Notes: generated by a model not told the origin, from the sequence alone. Positions 17,503-26,563 are shown, numbered from the stretch's first letter. The stretch: DNA of 64,000 bases from Nocardia niigatensis NBRC 100131 (GCF_000308655.1 NZ_BAGC01000010.1:1-64000); one strand, 5' to 3'. A program made the numbers and translations.

Positions 17503-18489
17503 TCACCAGTGGGTGCCGGGGACCAGCCGGGCCGCGCGGCGCAGCGCGGTGCCGGTGACCCGGACCGCGGGCGGGACGGTGCGACGACGGCGTTGCGGGG
17601 CAACGGTATCCATGTCGCCGGTCTCCGTTTCGGGCACCGTCTCGCCCTTGGCGGCGGGGGAGTCGGGATTGGCGCGGTAGTAGCGGTGCAGGACCCGCTC
17701 CTTGATACCGGGGGCGAACATGGCGCCGTATTCGGCGAGGGTGCCGAGGGGGACGTCGATGCGGCGGGGACGCTCGGCGAGGGCGCGGACGATGAGCGCC
17801 GCCGCCCACTCGGGCGACTGGGTGCCGGTGCCCTGGTCGCCGCTGGGGGTGATCATGGGGGTACGCACCAGCGGCATGTGGATGGTGGTGAAAGTGATGT
17901 TGCTGGAGCGCATTTCGGCCGCGGTCACCTCGGCGAACATGTCCAGGGCGGCCTTGCTGGCCAGGTAGGCGGCGAAGCGCGGGGTGGCGACCTGGACGCC
18001 GGCGCTCGAGATGTTCACGATGTGGCCGTCGCCGCGCTCCCGCATGCCGGGCAGCAGGCCCAGGGTCATGCGCACGGCGCCGAAGTAGTTGACGGCCATG
18101 GTGCGCTCGAAGTCGTGCATGCGGTCGGTGGAGCGGTGCACGGCGCGGCGGATGGAGCGGCCGGCGTTGTTGACCAGCATGTCGACGTGCCCGTGGGTGT
18201 CGAGAATGGTCTGCAGGGTGTCGTCGACCGAATCCTGATCGGTGACGTCGCACGGGTAGCCGAAGGCGGTGCCGCCCGCGGCGGTGATCTCGTCCACCAC
18301 GGCGGACAGTTCGTCGGCGCGACGGGCCAGCAGGATGACGACCGCGCCCTTCTCGGCGACGGCGAGCGCAGCCGAGCGGCCGATGCCGGAGGATGCGCCG
18401 GTGATGACGATGTGCTTGCCGCTCAGGTCGCGGCGGGCGCGCCGACGGGCCCGGTAGCCGGCGTCGTGATCTGCGGAGATATCGGTCAT
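17503..18489 (-). CDS. SDR family NAD(P)-dependent oxidoreductase
   Basis: A 328-aa short-chain dehydrogenase with a C-terminal extension. Cofactor motif TGASSGIG (about residues 30-37), NNAG (about 108), and catalytic Ser-Tyr-Lys in NISSAG..Y.ASK are intact. The C-terminal 70 residues are basic (PQRRRRTVPPAVRVTG), as in mycobacterial acyl-CoA/fatty-aldehyde reductase-like SDRs, so a lipid substrate is plausible. A 20-bp TetR-type palindrome lies 31 bp upstream of its ATG. It is divergent from dnaE2. Confidence 0.88.
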   Translation of the reverse strand: MTDISADHDAGYRARRRARRDLSGKHIVITGASSGIGRSAALAVAEKGAVVILLARRADELSAVVDEITAAGGTAFGYPCDVTDQDSVDDTLQTILDTHGHVDMLVNNAGRSIRRAVHRSTDRMHDFERTMAVNYFGAVRMTLGLLPGMRERGDGHIVNISSAGVQVATPRFAAYLASKAALDMFAEVTAAEMRSSNITFTTIHMPLVRTPMITPSGDQGTGTQSPEWAAALIVRALAERPRRIDVPLGTLAEYGAMFAPGIKERVLHRYYRANPDSPAAKGETVPETETGDMDTVAPQRRRRTVPPAVRVTGTALRRAARLVPGTHW

Positions 18490-18519
18490 CGCTGCTCCCT
18501 TGCAGGTGGAATTGCCTAG

Positions 18520-18539
18520 AACTTACTCCAAAGTAAGTT
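18520..18539 (-). promoter_or_regulatory. TetR-type operator before the SDR gene
   Basis: Perfect inverted repeat AACTTAC-N6-GTAAGTT between the divergent SDR and dnaE2 genes, closer to the SDR start. This spacing is typical of TetR-family operators. No TetR gene is adjacent, so the regulator is elsewhere. Confidence 0.55.
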
Positions 18540-18618
18540 ACTGCGCCATGGTGCGGTTGCCCACCTTCGAACCCACCTTCGGGGAATTGGCGCGTGCCGC
18601 TGTAGAGACCAATCGGTT

Positions 18619-18634
18619 TCGAATGTATGTTCGA
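18619..18634 (+). promoter_or_regulatory. LexA (SOS) box of dnaE2
   Basis: TCGAATGTATGTTCGA fits TCGAAC-N4-GTTCGA with one mismatch, 36 bp before the dnaE2 ATG. It argues against the longer upstream reading frame being coding. Confidence 0.88.
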
Positions 18635-18670
18635 TACTCGAGACCGGTCGGATCGCGGAGGAGGTGCGTC

Positions 18671-21600
18671 ATGGGCTGGCACAACGGCCCGCCTTCGTGG
18701 GCGGAGATGGAACGGGTGCTGTCCGGACGGCCCGATCCGGCGCGCAGACAGGTCGACGGCGACGGGGGCGACAGCCCCGCCTGGTCGCGGAAGCGGGAGA
18801 AGTACGAGGCGGGCGAACTCGGGCGGGTCGCGCGATCGGCGGTGCCCTACGCCGAGCTGCACACCCACTCGGCCTACAGCTTCCTCGACGGGGCCAGCCA
18901 GCCCGAGGAACTCGTCGAGGAGGCCGTGCGACTGGGTCTGGAGGCCCTCGCGCTCACCGATCACGACGGCTTCTACGGGGTGGTGCGGTTCGCGGAGGCG
19001 GCCCGGGAATGGAAGATGCCGACCATCTTCGGAGCCGAGCTGTCCATCGGCACCGCGGCCCGCGCCGGCGCGCACCTGGTGCCGCGTGGACGGCGGCGCG
19101 GCCGCGAATCCGGGTCGGACGCACTGAATTCCGAGCCGCGCACCGGCACCCCCGACCCGGCCGGACCGCACCTGCTGGTACTGGCGCGCGGGCAGGAGGG
19201 ATACCGGCGGCTGTCGCGGGAGATGGCCGCCGCGCACATGGCGGCCGGCGAGAAAGGCATCCTGCGCTACGACCTGGACCGGCTCACCGCCGCGGCGGAC
19301 GGGCACTGGCACATCCTCACCGGCTGCCGCAAAGGCACTGTGCGGCAGGCACTCCGGCAGGGCGACGCGGCGGCCGAAGCGGCCCTGCGCGATCTCATCG
19401 AACGCTTCGGGCGCGAACACGTGAGCGTGGAACTCACCCACCACGGCATCCCCGAGGACGATGAGCGCAATGCCCGGCTCATCGCCCTCGCCGACCGGGT
19501 CGGGCTGCCCGTACTCGCCACCACCGGAGCGCATTTCGCGGCCCCGCCGCACCGGCGCCGGGCCATGGCGCTGGCCGCCATCCGGGCCCGCTCCAGCCTC
19601 GACGACATGGCCGGCTGGCTGGCGCCCACCGGTGGCGCGCACCTGCGCTCCGGCGACGAGATGGCGCGGCTGTTCGCCGCCTGCCCCGAAGCGGTGTCGA
19701 ATGCCGTTGCGCTGAGCCGGGACTGCGCGTTCGACCTGCGGCTGATCGCGCCCGAACTGCCGCCCTTCGACGTGCCGGAGGGCCACGACGAGAACTCGTG
19801 GCTGCGCGAGCTCACCCTGCGCGGCGCGGCCCGCCGCTACGGCCCCCGGGCTGGAAACCCGGACGCCTACCGGCAGCTGGAGCGCGAACTGGAGGTGATC
19901 ACCGCCCTGAACTTTCCGGGCTACTTCCTGGTCGTGCACGACATCGTCAGCTTCTGCCACGACAACGACATCCTCTGCCAGGGAAGGGGTTCGGCGGCCA
20001 ATTCGGCCGTCTGCTACGCCATCGGCATCACCAATGTGGACCCGGTCGCCAACAAACTGCTGTTCGAACGGTTCCTGTCGCCGGAACGGGACGGGCCGCC
20101 CGATATCGACGTGGACATCGAATCGGATCGGCGCGAGGAGGCCATCCAGCACGTCTACGCCAAATACGGGCGCGAGTACGCGGCGCAGGTGGCCAATGTG
20201 ATCACCTATCGCGGACGCTCCGCGGTGCGCGATGCCGCACGCGCCCTGGGCTTTTCGCCCGGGCAGCAGGACGCCTGGAGCAAGCAGGTGAGCCGCTGGA
20301 CCGGAGTGGCGGAGGAGAAGCACACCGAGATCCCCGATGCCGTGCTCGCGCTGGCCGGTGAACTGGAGGGACTCCCGAGGCATCTGGGCATCCACTCCGG
20401 CGGCATGGTGATCTGCGACCGGCCCATCGCCGACGTGTGCCCCACCGAATGGGCGCGCATGGCCAATCGCAGTGTGCTGCAGTGGGACAAGGACGATTGT
20501 GCCTCGGCCGGACTGGTCAAGTTCGATCTGCTCGGACTGGGCATGCTGTCCGCGCTGCACTACATGATCGACCTGGTGGCCGAGCACAAAGGGCACGCCA
20601 TCGAACTGCACCGGCTGGACCTGGGCGAGGAAGCCGTCTACGACATGCTGTGCCGCGCCGACTCCGTCGGCGTCTTCCAGGTCGAATCCCGCGCGCAGAT
20701 GGCGACCCTGCCGCGCCTGAAGCCGCGCACCTTCTACGACCTGGTGGTGGAGGTGGCGCTGATCCGGCCGGGACCGATCCAGGGCGGGTCGGTGCACCCC
20801 TACATCCGGCGCCGCAACGGCCGGGAGAAACCCGACTACGACCATCCGGCACTGGAGAATTCGCTGAAACGCACCCTCGGCGTGCCGCTGTTCCAGGAAC
20901 AGCTCATGCAGATGGCCGTGGACGTCGCCGGATTCACCGCGACCGAGGCCGATCAACTGCGCCGCGCCATGGGCTCCAAACGGTCACCGGAGAAGATGGA
21001 ACGGCTGCGGGCCCGCTTCTACCAGGGCATGCGGGACCTGCACGGGATCACCGGCGAGGTGGCCGACCGCATCTACGAGAAGGTGTACGCCTTCGCGAAT
21101 TTCGGTTTCCCGGAAAGCCATTCGCAGAGCTTCGCCTCGCTGGTGTTCTATTCGGCGTGGTTCAAACTGCACCACCCGGCCGCCTTCTGCGCCGGGCTGC
21201 TGCGCGCCCAGCCCATGGGGTTCTACTCGCCGCAGTCGCTGGTCGCCGACGCGCGCCGGCACGGGGTGGTGGTGCACGGCCCCGACATCAACCACAGCCT
21301 GGCCGAGGCCACCCTCGAGGCGCGCGGTATGGAGATCCGGCTGGGGCTGGCCGCGGTCCGGCACATCGGCGCCGAACTGGCCGAGCAGATCGTGGCCGCT
21401 CGCGAAACCGGGCCCTACACCACGTTTCTCGACCTGACCGGGCGCGTGGAACTGAGCGTGCCGCAGGCCGAGGCACTGGCCACCGCGGGCGCGCTGACCA
21501 GTCTCGGCGGCACCCGGCGCGAGGCGTTGTGGGCGGCGGGCGCGGCCGCCGCGGAGCGGCCCGACCGGCTGCCCGGCACCGGTGCGGCCACCGCCGCCCC

Positions 21601-22027
21601 CGCCCTGCCCGGCATGAGCGCACTGGAACTGGCCGCCGCCGACGTGTGGGCCACCGGTGTCTCGCCCGGCAGCTATCCGACCGAGTTCCTGCGCGAGCGC
21701 CTCGACGCGCTCGGCGTCATTCCCGCCGACCAGCTGCTCGACATTCGCGACGGCACAAGGGTTCTCGTCGGCGGTGCGGTCACCCACCGGCAGCGGCCGG
21801 CCACCGCGGGCGGGGTCACCTTCCTCAATCTGGAGGACGAGACCGGCATGGTGAACGTGGTCTGCTCGGTCGGGCTGTGGGCCCGCTACCGCCGCCTGGC
21901 CACCACCGCGCGCGCTCTGCTCATCCGGGGGCGGGTGCAGAACGCGGAGGGCGCGGTCACCATCGTCGCCGACCATCTGCAGCGCATGGACCTGCGCATC
22001 GAGGGCCGCTCCCGCGACTTCCGCTGA
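18671..22027 (+). CDS. dnaE2: error-prone DNA polymerase III alpha subunit, DnaE2/ImuC
   Basis: The mutasome polymerase, 1118 aa. An N-terminal PHP domain (AELHTHSAYSFLDGA near residue 60), the C-family polymerase palm with catalytic Asp residues in PDIDVDIE (about 477-484), the fingers, a helix-hairpin-helix region (FANFGFPESHSQSFA), and a C-terminal OB fold (VLVGGAVTHRQRPATAGG) are in the normal order. It carries out error-prone translesion synthesis with ImuA' and ImuB under LexA control. The ATG at 18671 has a strong GGAGGAGG site and lies just downstream of the SOS box, so the longer frame from 18500 is rejected. Confidence 0.96.
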   Translation: MGWHNGPPSWAEMERVLSGRPDPARRQVDGDGGDSPAWSRKREKYEAGELGRVARSAVPYAELHTHSAYSFLDGASQPEELVEEAVRLGLEALALTDHDGFYGVVRFAEAAREWKMPTIFGAELSIGTAARAGAHLVPRGRRRGRESGSDALNSEPRTGTPDPAGPHLLVLARGQEGYRRLSREMAAAHMAAGEKGILRYDLDRLTAAADGHWHILTGCRKGTVRQALRQGDAAAEAALRDLIERFGREHVSVELTHHGIPEDDERNARLIALADRVGLPVLATTGAHFAAPPHRRRAMALAAIRARSSLDDMAGWLAPTGGAHLRSGDEMARLFAACPEAVSNAVALSRDCAFDLRLIAPELPPFDVPEGHDENSWLRELTLRGAARRYGPRAGNPDAYRQLERELEVITALNFPGYFLVVHDIVSFCHDNDILCQGRGSAANSAVCYAIGITNVDPVANKLLFERFLSPERDGPPDIDVDIESDRREEAIQHVYAKYGREYAAQVANVITYRGRSAVRDAARALGFSPGQQDAWSKQVSRWTGVAEEKHTEIPDAVLALAGELEGLPRHLGIHSGGMVICDRPIADVCPTEWARMANRSVLQWDKDDCASAGLVKFDLLGLGMLSALHYMIDLVAEHKGHAIELHRLDLGEEAVYDMLCRADSVGVFQVESRAQMATLPRLKPRTFYDLVVEVALIRPGPIQGGSVHPYIRRRNGREKPDYDHPALENSLKRTLGVPLFQEQLMQMAVDVAGFTATEADQLRRAMGSKRSPEKMERLRARFYQGMRDLHGITGEVADRIYEKVYAFANFGFPESHSQSFASLVFYSAWFKLHHPAAFCAGLLRAQPMGFYSPQSLVADARRHGVVVHGPDINHSLAEATLEARGMEIRLGLAAVRHIGAELAEQIVAARETGPYTTFLDLTGRVELSVPQAEALATAGALTSLGGTRREALWAAGAAAAERPDRLPGTGAATAAPALPGMSALELAAADVWATGVSPGSYPTEFLRERLDALGVIPADQLLDIRDGTRVLVGGAVTHRQRPATAGGVTFLNLEDETGMVNVVCSVGLWARYRRLATTARALLIRGRVQNAEGAVTIVADHLQRMDLRIEGRSRDFR

Positions 22028-22117
22028 AGACGGCCGCCGGCACCATATTTCGGTTGTCACGAACGGATCGGCATCCGAGGATGCCGGTACAGTTCGGCTC
22101 GACGATCACGTACAGGG

Positions 22118-24106
22118 GTGGGGGATTTGCTGCAGCGGGGGGACGTTTTCGCCGGATACACCATCGAACGGCTGCTGGGGAGGGGCGGGATGGGCGCGGT
22201 GTACCTGGCGCGGCATCCCCGGCTGCCGCGCTGGACCGCGCTCAAACTCCTGAGCCCGGAGCTGTTCGCCGACACCGAGATTCGCGGCCGCTTCGAACGC
22301 GAGGCCGAGGCGGTGACCCGGCTGGAGCACCCGAACATCGTCGCCGTGCACGATCGCGGGCTCGAACTCGGCGGGCCGTGGATCGCCATGCAGTACATCG
22401 ACGGGACCGACGCCGAATCGGTGCGCGTGCCGCCCGCCGGCGCCATCCGGATCGTCACGCAGGTCGCCGCGGCCCTCGATCACGCCCACACCCGCGGCGT
22501 CCTGCACCGCGACGTGAAACCCGCCAATATCCTGCTGGAACACGGGCATTCCGAGCGCGCGCTGCTCACCGACTTCGGCATCGCCCAGCTGCACGACGCC
22601 GCCACCCGGCTGACCCGCACCGGCACCTTCACCGCCACTCTCGCCTACGCCGCGCCCGAACAGCTGGTCGGCCACCCCCTCGACCATCGCACGGACCAGT
22701 ACTCCCTGGCCTGCACCCTCTTTCACCTGCTCACCGGCACGCCGCCGTATCCCGCCGACAACCCGGCCGCCATCATCCAGGCCCATCTCCGGGCCGGCGC
22801 GCCCTCGGTCCGCCGCCACCGGCCCGACCTGCCTCCGGCACTCGACGCGGTCCTCGCCACCGCACTCGCCAAGAAACCGTCCCAGCGCTACCCCTCCTGC
22901 ACCGCCTTCGCGCATGCCGCCCAGCAGGCTCTGACCGCCACCGCCCGGGTCGCGCCGGCCTCGCCCGCGGCGCCCGCACCCGCCCGGTCCGGACCGGGCG
23001 CATCCCCTTGGCCCGCAGGCGGAATGCCGTCCGCGCCGGAACGTCCGCCCGTCGACGCGGTGCCGCCCGGCAACCCGGCGATGAACCAGGGCGTGTATGG
23101 CGGTGGGCCCGTGCCGACCACCCCGTGGACCGGGCTCGCCGGGAATGTGCCGCCGAATGCGGGCCGGGGACCGGTGGCGGGATTCGCGCCGCCGCCCGTC
23201 CAGCGGCAGTTGCACCTGTCCACGGCCGCCTCGCTGCTGCTGTCGGTCCCCGCGGCCCTGACGAGTCTGCTCATCGTGCTGACCCTCGGGGCGACGCTGG
23301 GCGGGGTGTGGGCCCTGCTGATCACCCTGGCCTGGCTGGCGTCCGGGGGACTGGTGTTCGTGCCCGCCGTCGAGAACACCTTGGCGCGTTGGTATTACCG
23401 GGTGCGGCGGCCACTGCCCGAGGAGGCGGCGCTGCTCGGCACGGCCTGGAACCGGGTGACCGCGCGCGCCGGCATCAACGGGGCCGAATACTCACTGTGG
23501 GTGGAGGATTCGCGGCAGATCAATGCCTTCGCGGCGGCCGGGCACCTGGTGTCGGTGACCCGCTGGTCGCTGACCAGCCTGCTGCCCCAGCAATTGGAGG
23601 CCGTGCTCGCCCACGAACTCGGCCATCATCTGGGCGGCCACGCCGCGGCACGATTGCTGGCGCACTGGTACTGCACGCCCGCCCGCGTGGCCTGGCGCTG
23701 GGGACTCTTTGCGGTGACCGGGATTTCGGCCGTGCTGAGTCGGCTGGCCCCGCTGCTGTGGCTGGTCTTCGCCTGCTGCGGCCTCGGCATCGTCGGCGGC
23801 GTGTTCCGCGCCGGGGAGCGCGCGGTCGGCCCGGTCGGTGCGACCGCCCTGGTGCTGCTCCTGCTGGCCCTGCCCTTCCTCCAGGCCGCCCTGTCCCGCA
23901 ACGAGGAACTCCGCGCCGACCGCACCGCCGTCGACCTCGGCTACGGGCCGGCCCTCTACTCCGTCCTGGAATCGTGGGCCCACCGCGAAATGGCCGCGGG
24001 CCCGCAACCGCTCCGTGCCGGCCTGCTCAGCAGCCACCCGGCCTCCGTCGACCGCATGCGTGCCGTTCATGCCCGCATACAGACTCTCACCCCGCCGCTG
24101 TCCTGA
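22118..24106 (+). CDS. Ser/Thr protein kinase fused to an M48 (HtpX/Ste24-like) metalloprotease
   Basis: A single 662-codon frame with two enzyme domains. The kinase spans about 10-275: GRGGMGAVY, Lys43, catalytic loop HRDVKPAN (His130-Asp132), DFG 152-154, APEQ, all intact. A Pro/Ala/Gly linker covers about 280-365, then two hydrophobic segments (370-420). An M48 peptidase domain follows: zinc motif HELGHH at 499-504, two more membrane helices, and the third zinc-ligand region NEELRAD at about 595-601. The predicted topology puts both catalytic sites in the cytosol. It starts at GTG 22118, 90 bp after dnaE2, perhaps with an independent promoter. The substrate is unknown; a phosphorylation-controlled membrane protease is an inference. 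Confidence 0.9.
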   Translation: MGDLLQRGDVFAGYTIERLLGRGGMGAVYLARHPRLPRWTALKLLSPELFADTEIRGRFEREAEAVTRLEHPNIVAVHDRGLELGGPWIAMQYIDGTDAESVRVPPAGAIRIVTQVAAALDHAHTRGVLHRDVKPANILLEHGHSERALLTDFGIAQLHDAATRLTRTGTFTATLAYAAPEQLVGHPLDHRTDQYSLACTLFHLLTGTPPYPADNPAAIIQAHLRAGAPSVRRHRPDLPPALDAVLATALAKKPSQRYPSCTAFAHAAQQALTATARVAPASPAAPAPARSGPGASPWPAGGMPSAPERPPVDAVPPGNPAMNQGVYGGGPVPTTPWTGLAGNVPPNAGRGPVAGFAPPPVQRQLHLSTAASLLLSVPAALTSLLIVLTLGATLGGVWALLITLAWLASGGLVFVPAVENTLARWYYRVRRPLPEEAALLGTAWNRVTARAGINGAEYSLWVEDSRQINAFAAAGHLVSVTRWSLTSLLPQQLEAVLAHELGHHLGGHAAARLLAHWYCTPARVAWRWGLFAVTGISAVLSRLAPLLWLVFACCGLGIVGGVFRAGERAVGPVGATALVLLLLALPFLQAALSRNEELRADRTAVDLGYGPALYSVLESWAHREMAAGPQPLRAGLLSSHPASVDRMRAVHARIQTLTPPLS

Positions 24107-24230
24107 AAGCCCTTCTCCGCGGGCCTGTTCGCCGCGTCGGTCGGGCCGCGCAGACGAGCGCCCCGCACCTCGGGTGAGGATCTCCGCCGGGGCGGAGCCG
24201 GTATCGGTGCGGGCCGACGCGAGTGAGCGG

Positions 24231-25211
24231 TCAGAAGTCGCCGCCGCCACCGCCGAAGTCGCCACCGCCGCCGAAGTCGCCGCCCCCGCCGGAGTCGCCG
24301 CCCCCGCCGCCGAAGTCGTAGTCTCCGCCGCCCCCGCCCCACTGCTGCGGGCCGGGGTCGTAGCCACCGCCGGACTCCGGGGGCGGGCCGTAGTCGTGGC
24401 GCTCGCGCTCCTCGTGTTCGCCTTCCATCCGGCCGAGTTCATAGCCGAGCAGACCGCCGCCGATCGCGCCGCCGACCGCGCCGAGACCCGCGGCCGCGCC
24501 GGTGCTCATGCCGCCCCGCCCGCCGCCGTAGGGCGGATTGCCGTACCCGGGAGCGCCGTAGCCGGGACCGCCTGGGGCATAGCCGCCACCGAAACCGCTG
24601 CCGTCGAACTGCGCGGGCGGGGGCGGCGGATTGCCGCGGCGGCGGCGGAGGAACGCGACGACCGCCGCGATGATGCCGCCGATGACCACGATCGGGCACA
24701 GCAGGCCCAGCCAGCCCCAGCCGCTGCTCTTGGACTCGGGCTTGGCGGCGGGCGCGGGCGCCGGATTGCCGGCCCGGGCGCTGGTGGGCGCGGCCTGGTC
24801 GGTCGCCGACTTCAGCGCACCGAGTGCCGCGACGGTCGCGCCCGTGTAATCACCGCTGCCGAAGGCGTTCTTGAATGCCGTTCCGGCGGAACCGGTTTCG
24901 CGAATATGCGAGTTCGAGCCGGTGCGGATCGACAGGAACTTGGATTTGGTGTTGATGGCCAGCACCACGTCCGCCGGATCCTTGACGTGGCTCTGCGCCT
25001 CCTGATCGAACTTGCCGTGATCGTCGGAGAACTTCTCCGTGGTGAAGATCTGCACCGGATTCGACAGCTGGTTCGCCGCATTCGTCACCTTGGCGACATC
25101 CAGCACCTTGGAGTCGTCGTGCACGGTGACCGGTCCGGCCGCGGCCGTCCCCGTCGCCAGCAGGATCACCCCCAGTAAGGCCGACAGCAGTAATACGAGA
25201 CGCTTGACCAT
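24231..25211 (-). CDS. TPM-domain (YgcG/Psb32-like) membrane protein with Gly-rich tail
   Basis: A 326-aa secreted or anchored protein. A signal peptide (VLLLSALLGVILLATGTAAAGP) leads into a TPM-like alpha/beta domain (about 28-140: LSNPVQIFTTEKF..VVLAINTKSKFLSIRTG). One transmembrane helix (about 165-187) follows, then a Pro/Gly/Tyr-rich tail with a glycine-zipper segment (GAAAGLGAVGGAIGGGLLGYELG) and a terminal run of DFGGGG-type repeats. Actinobacterial TPM proteins are thought to act in membrane-protein quality control. It is convergent with the kinase-protease gene. Confidence 0.82.
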   Translation of the reverse strand: MVKRLVLLLSALLGVILLATGTAAAGPVTVHDDSKVLDVAKVTNAANQLSNPVQIFTTEKFSDDHGKFDQEAQSHVKDPADVVLAINTKSKFLSIRTGSNSHIRETGSAGTAFKNAFGSGDYTGATVAALGALKSATDQAAPTSARAGNPAPAPAAKPESKSSGWGWLGLLCPIVVIGGIIAAVVAFLRRRRGNPPPPPAQFDGSGFGGGYAPGGPGYGAPGYGNPPYGGGRGGMSTGAAAGLGAVGGAIGGGLLGYELGRMEGEHEERERHDYGPPPESGGGYDPGPQQWGGGGGDYDFGGGGGDSGGGGDFGGGGDFGGGGGDF

Positions 25212-25395
25212 CTTGCTTTCCTTTCCGGGCGACCTTCCGCCACGGCACCGCTCCGCCTCCCCGCCCTTCGGACACTACGGCTTCACGCCCTCCCCCGCTT
25301 ACCCCGTTTCCTGTGGCTTCTATCGCAGACCCCGGCTGTTGACCCCGGACGCATCCGAGACAATGGGCCTCGACGAGTCAGGAAGGGAGCGCGGC

Positions 25396-25626
25396 GTGGC
25401 CACAGTGGTCCGGGCGACCATCAAGCCCGGCAGCAAGAAGGGACCCCTGGTCGAGATTCTCGACGATGGGGCGCTGCAGCTGTACGTGCGCGCCCCGGCG
25501 GTGGAGGGCAAGGCCAACAAGGCCGCCATCGAGCTGCTGGCCGCCCACTACGGGGTCCCCAAGTCCGCGGTCCGCCTGACCGGCGGCGCGACCTCCCGCT
25601 TCAAACGCTTCGAGATCGACGACTGA
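25396..25626 (+). CDS. DUF167 (YggU) family protein
   Basis: A 76-aa small globular protein of the DUF167 family: TIKPGSKKGPLV, LQLYVRAPAVEGKANKAAIELLA and the ending VRLTGGATSRFKRFEIDD are family signatures. The GTG at 25396 is chosen for the GGAAGGGAG site at good spacing; the longer frame upstream is not conserved-looking. Function is unknown. It ends 16 bp from the end of the convergent trmL. Confidence 0.88.
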   Translation: MATVVRATIKPGSKKGPLVEILDDGALQLYVRAPAVEGKANKAAIELLAAHYGVPKSAVRLTGGATSRFKRFEIDD

Positions 25627-25642
25627 CCGGGGACCGGAGAAC

Positions 25643-26119
25643 TCAGACCGCGCCCGGAAATCCCAGCTGCCGCCAGGCTTCGTACACGGCGACCGCCGCG
25701 GCATTGGACAGATTCATCGAGCGACGGCCCGGCAGCATCGGAATGCGCAGCTGCTCGGTGACCCGCGTATCGGCGAGCACCTCCTCGGGCAGCCCGGTCG
25801 GCTCGGGCCCGAACAGCAGCACATCGCCCGAGCGATAGGCGATCTCGGTGCTGTGGGTGGTGGCGGTCGCGGTGAACGCGAAAACCCGTTCGGGTTCGAT
25901 CGCATCCCAGGCGGCGGCGAGATTCGGGTGCACGGTGACGACGGCCAGGTCGTGGTAGTCCAACCCGGCCCGGCGTAGCTTCGGCTCGGACAGGTCGAAG
26001 CCGAGCGGTTCGATCAGGTGCAGTTCGCAGCCGGTGCCGGCCGCCAGCCGAATGGCATTGCCGGTATTCGGGGGGATGCGAGGTTCGAAGAACACGAGAT
26101 GGAACACGGGCTCCAGCAT
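25643..26119 (-). CDS. trmL: tRNA (cytidine(34)-2'-O)-methyltransferase, SPOUT family
   Basis: A minimal 158-aa SpoU/TrmH-family methyltransferase of the TrmL type, which methylates the 2'-O of the wobble base in certain tRNA-Leu. Motif 1 (PPNTGNAIRLAAGTG), motif 2 (LLFGPEPTGLP) and motif 3 (IPMLPGRRSMNLSNAAAVAVYE), which together form the SAM-binding trefoil knot, are all present. The start is ATG at 26119; upstream in-frame sequence is Arg/Pro-rich and not family-like. It is divergent from the DUF3017 gene, with 26 bp between the starts. Confidence 0.9.
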   Translation of the reverse strand: MLEPVFHLVFFEPRIPPNTGNAIRLAAGTGCELHLIEPLGFDLSEPKLRRAGLDYHDLAVVTVHPNLAAAWDAIEPERVFAFTATATTHSTEIAYRSGDVLLFGPEPTGLPEEVLADTRVTEQLRIPMLPGRRSMNLSNAAAVAVYEAWRQLGFPGAV

Positions 26120-26145
26120 CGCAGAGGGCCGGATAAGCTCGTGCG

Positions 26146-26463
26146 GTGAGTCCAGCCCATGCCGCACCCGAGAGCCGTAGCAGTCGTGCGGGGGAGTTCG
26201 TCCGGGAGAATCTGCCCATCCTGCTGGTGGCGGTGGTGCTGGTGGTGGCCGTGGTCTTCCTGGCCTGGGACCGCTGGCGGCGCGGCACCTTCTTCTTCGG
26301 CGGCGGGACGCTGCTGGCCGCGGCACTGCGGCTGGTGCTGCCGACCGACCGGGCGGGTCTGCTCGCGGTGCGCAGCAAGGGCTTCGACGTGGCCTGGCTG
26401 ACGGTACTGGGCGGCGCGATCATCGTGCTGGCCGCGACCATCAGCAGCCTCGGCGTCACCTAG
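26146..26463 (+). CDS. DUF3017 membrane protein
   Basis: A 105-aa protein with three hydrophobic helices (about 24-42, 50-65, 82-102) and a DUF3017-like FFFGGGTLLAAALRLVLPTDRAGLLAVRSKGFD core. It is an actinobacterial family of unknown function, often found near metX and folD. It starts with GTG at 26146 and is followed by a hairpin. Confidence 0.8.
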   Translation: MSPAHAAPESRSSRAGEFVRENLPILLVAVVLVVAVVFLAWDRWRRGTFFFGGGTLLAAALRLVLPTDRAGLLAVRSKGFDVAWLTVLGGAIIVLAATISSLGVT

Positions 26464-26480
26464 ACCGCGCCGAGGTCGGG

Positions 26481-26502
26481 GCCGCGACCGGGAGGTCGCG
26501 GC
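26481..26502 (+). terminator. hairpin after DUF3017 gene
   Basis: Perfect 9-bp stem GCCGCGACC/GGTCGCGGC with loop GGGA, 17 bases after the stop. There is no T-tract. Confidence 0.5.
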
Positions 26503-26563
26503 GCTGGGTATTCGATCGGAGAGGGTTTGCCGCCGGGGGTGAACCCGCGGCGCTGGGGGATTG

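Noticed and set aside
18500..18670. 57-codon N-terminal extension of dnaE2
   Set aside because: It would place the LexA box inside coding sequence, and the ATG at 18671 has a much better ribosome site and matches the family N-terminus.
17492..20956. Minus-strand open frame of over 1100 codons opposite dnaE2 and the SDR gene
   Set aside because: Low-complexity His/Arg/Gly product, overlaps two real genes and a LexA box; a compositional artefact.
20437..24177. Plus-strand open frame of about 1250 codons overlapping dnaE2 and the kinase-protease gene in another frame
   Set aside because: Arg/Ala/Gly-rich translation without motifs; both overlapped genes have complete domain sets in their own frames.
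24232..24340. Short tandem repeats at the end of the TPM-domain gene as a possible CRISPR or VNTR
   Set aside because: They are codon-level repeats encoding the DFGGGG-type tail, with no spacers and no regular unit length at DNA level.
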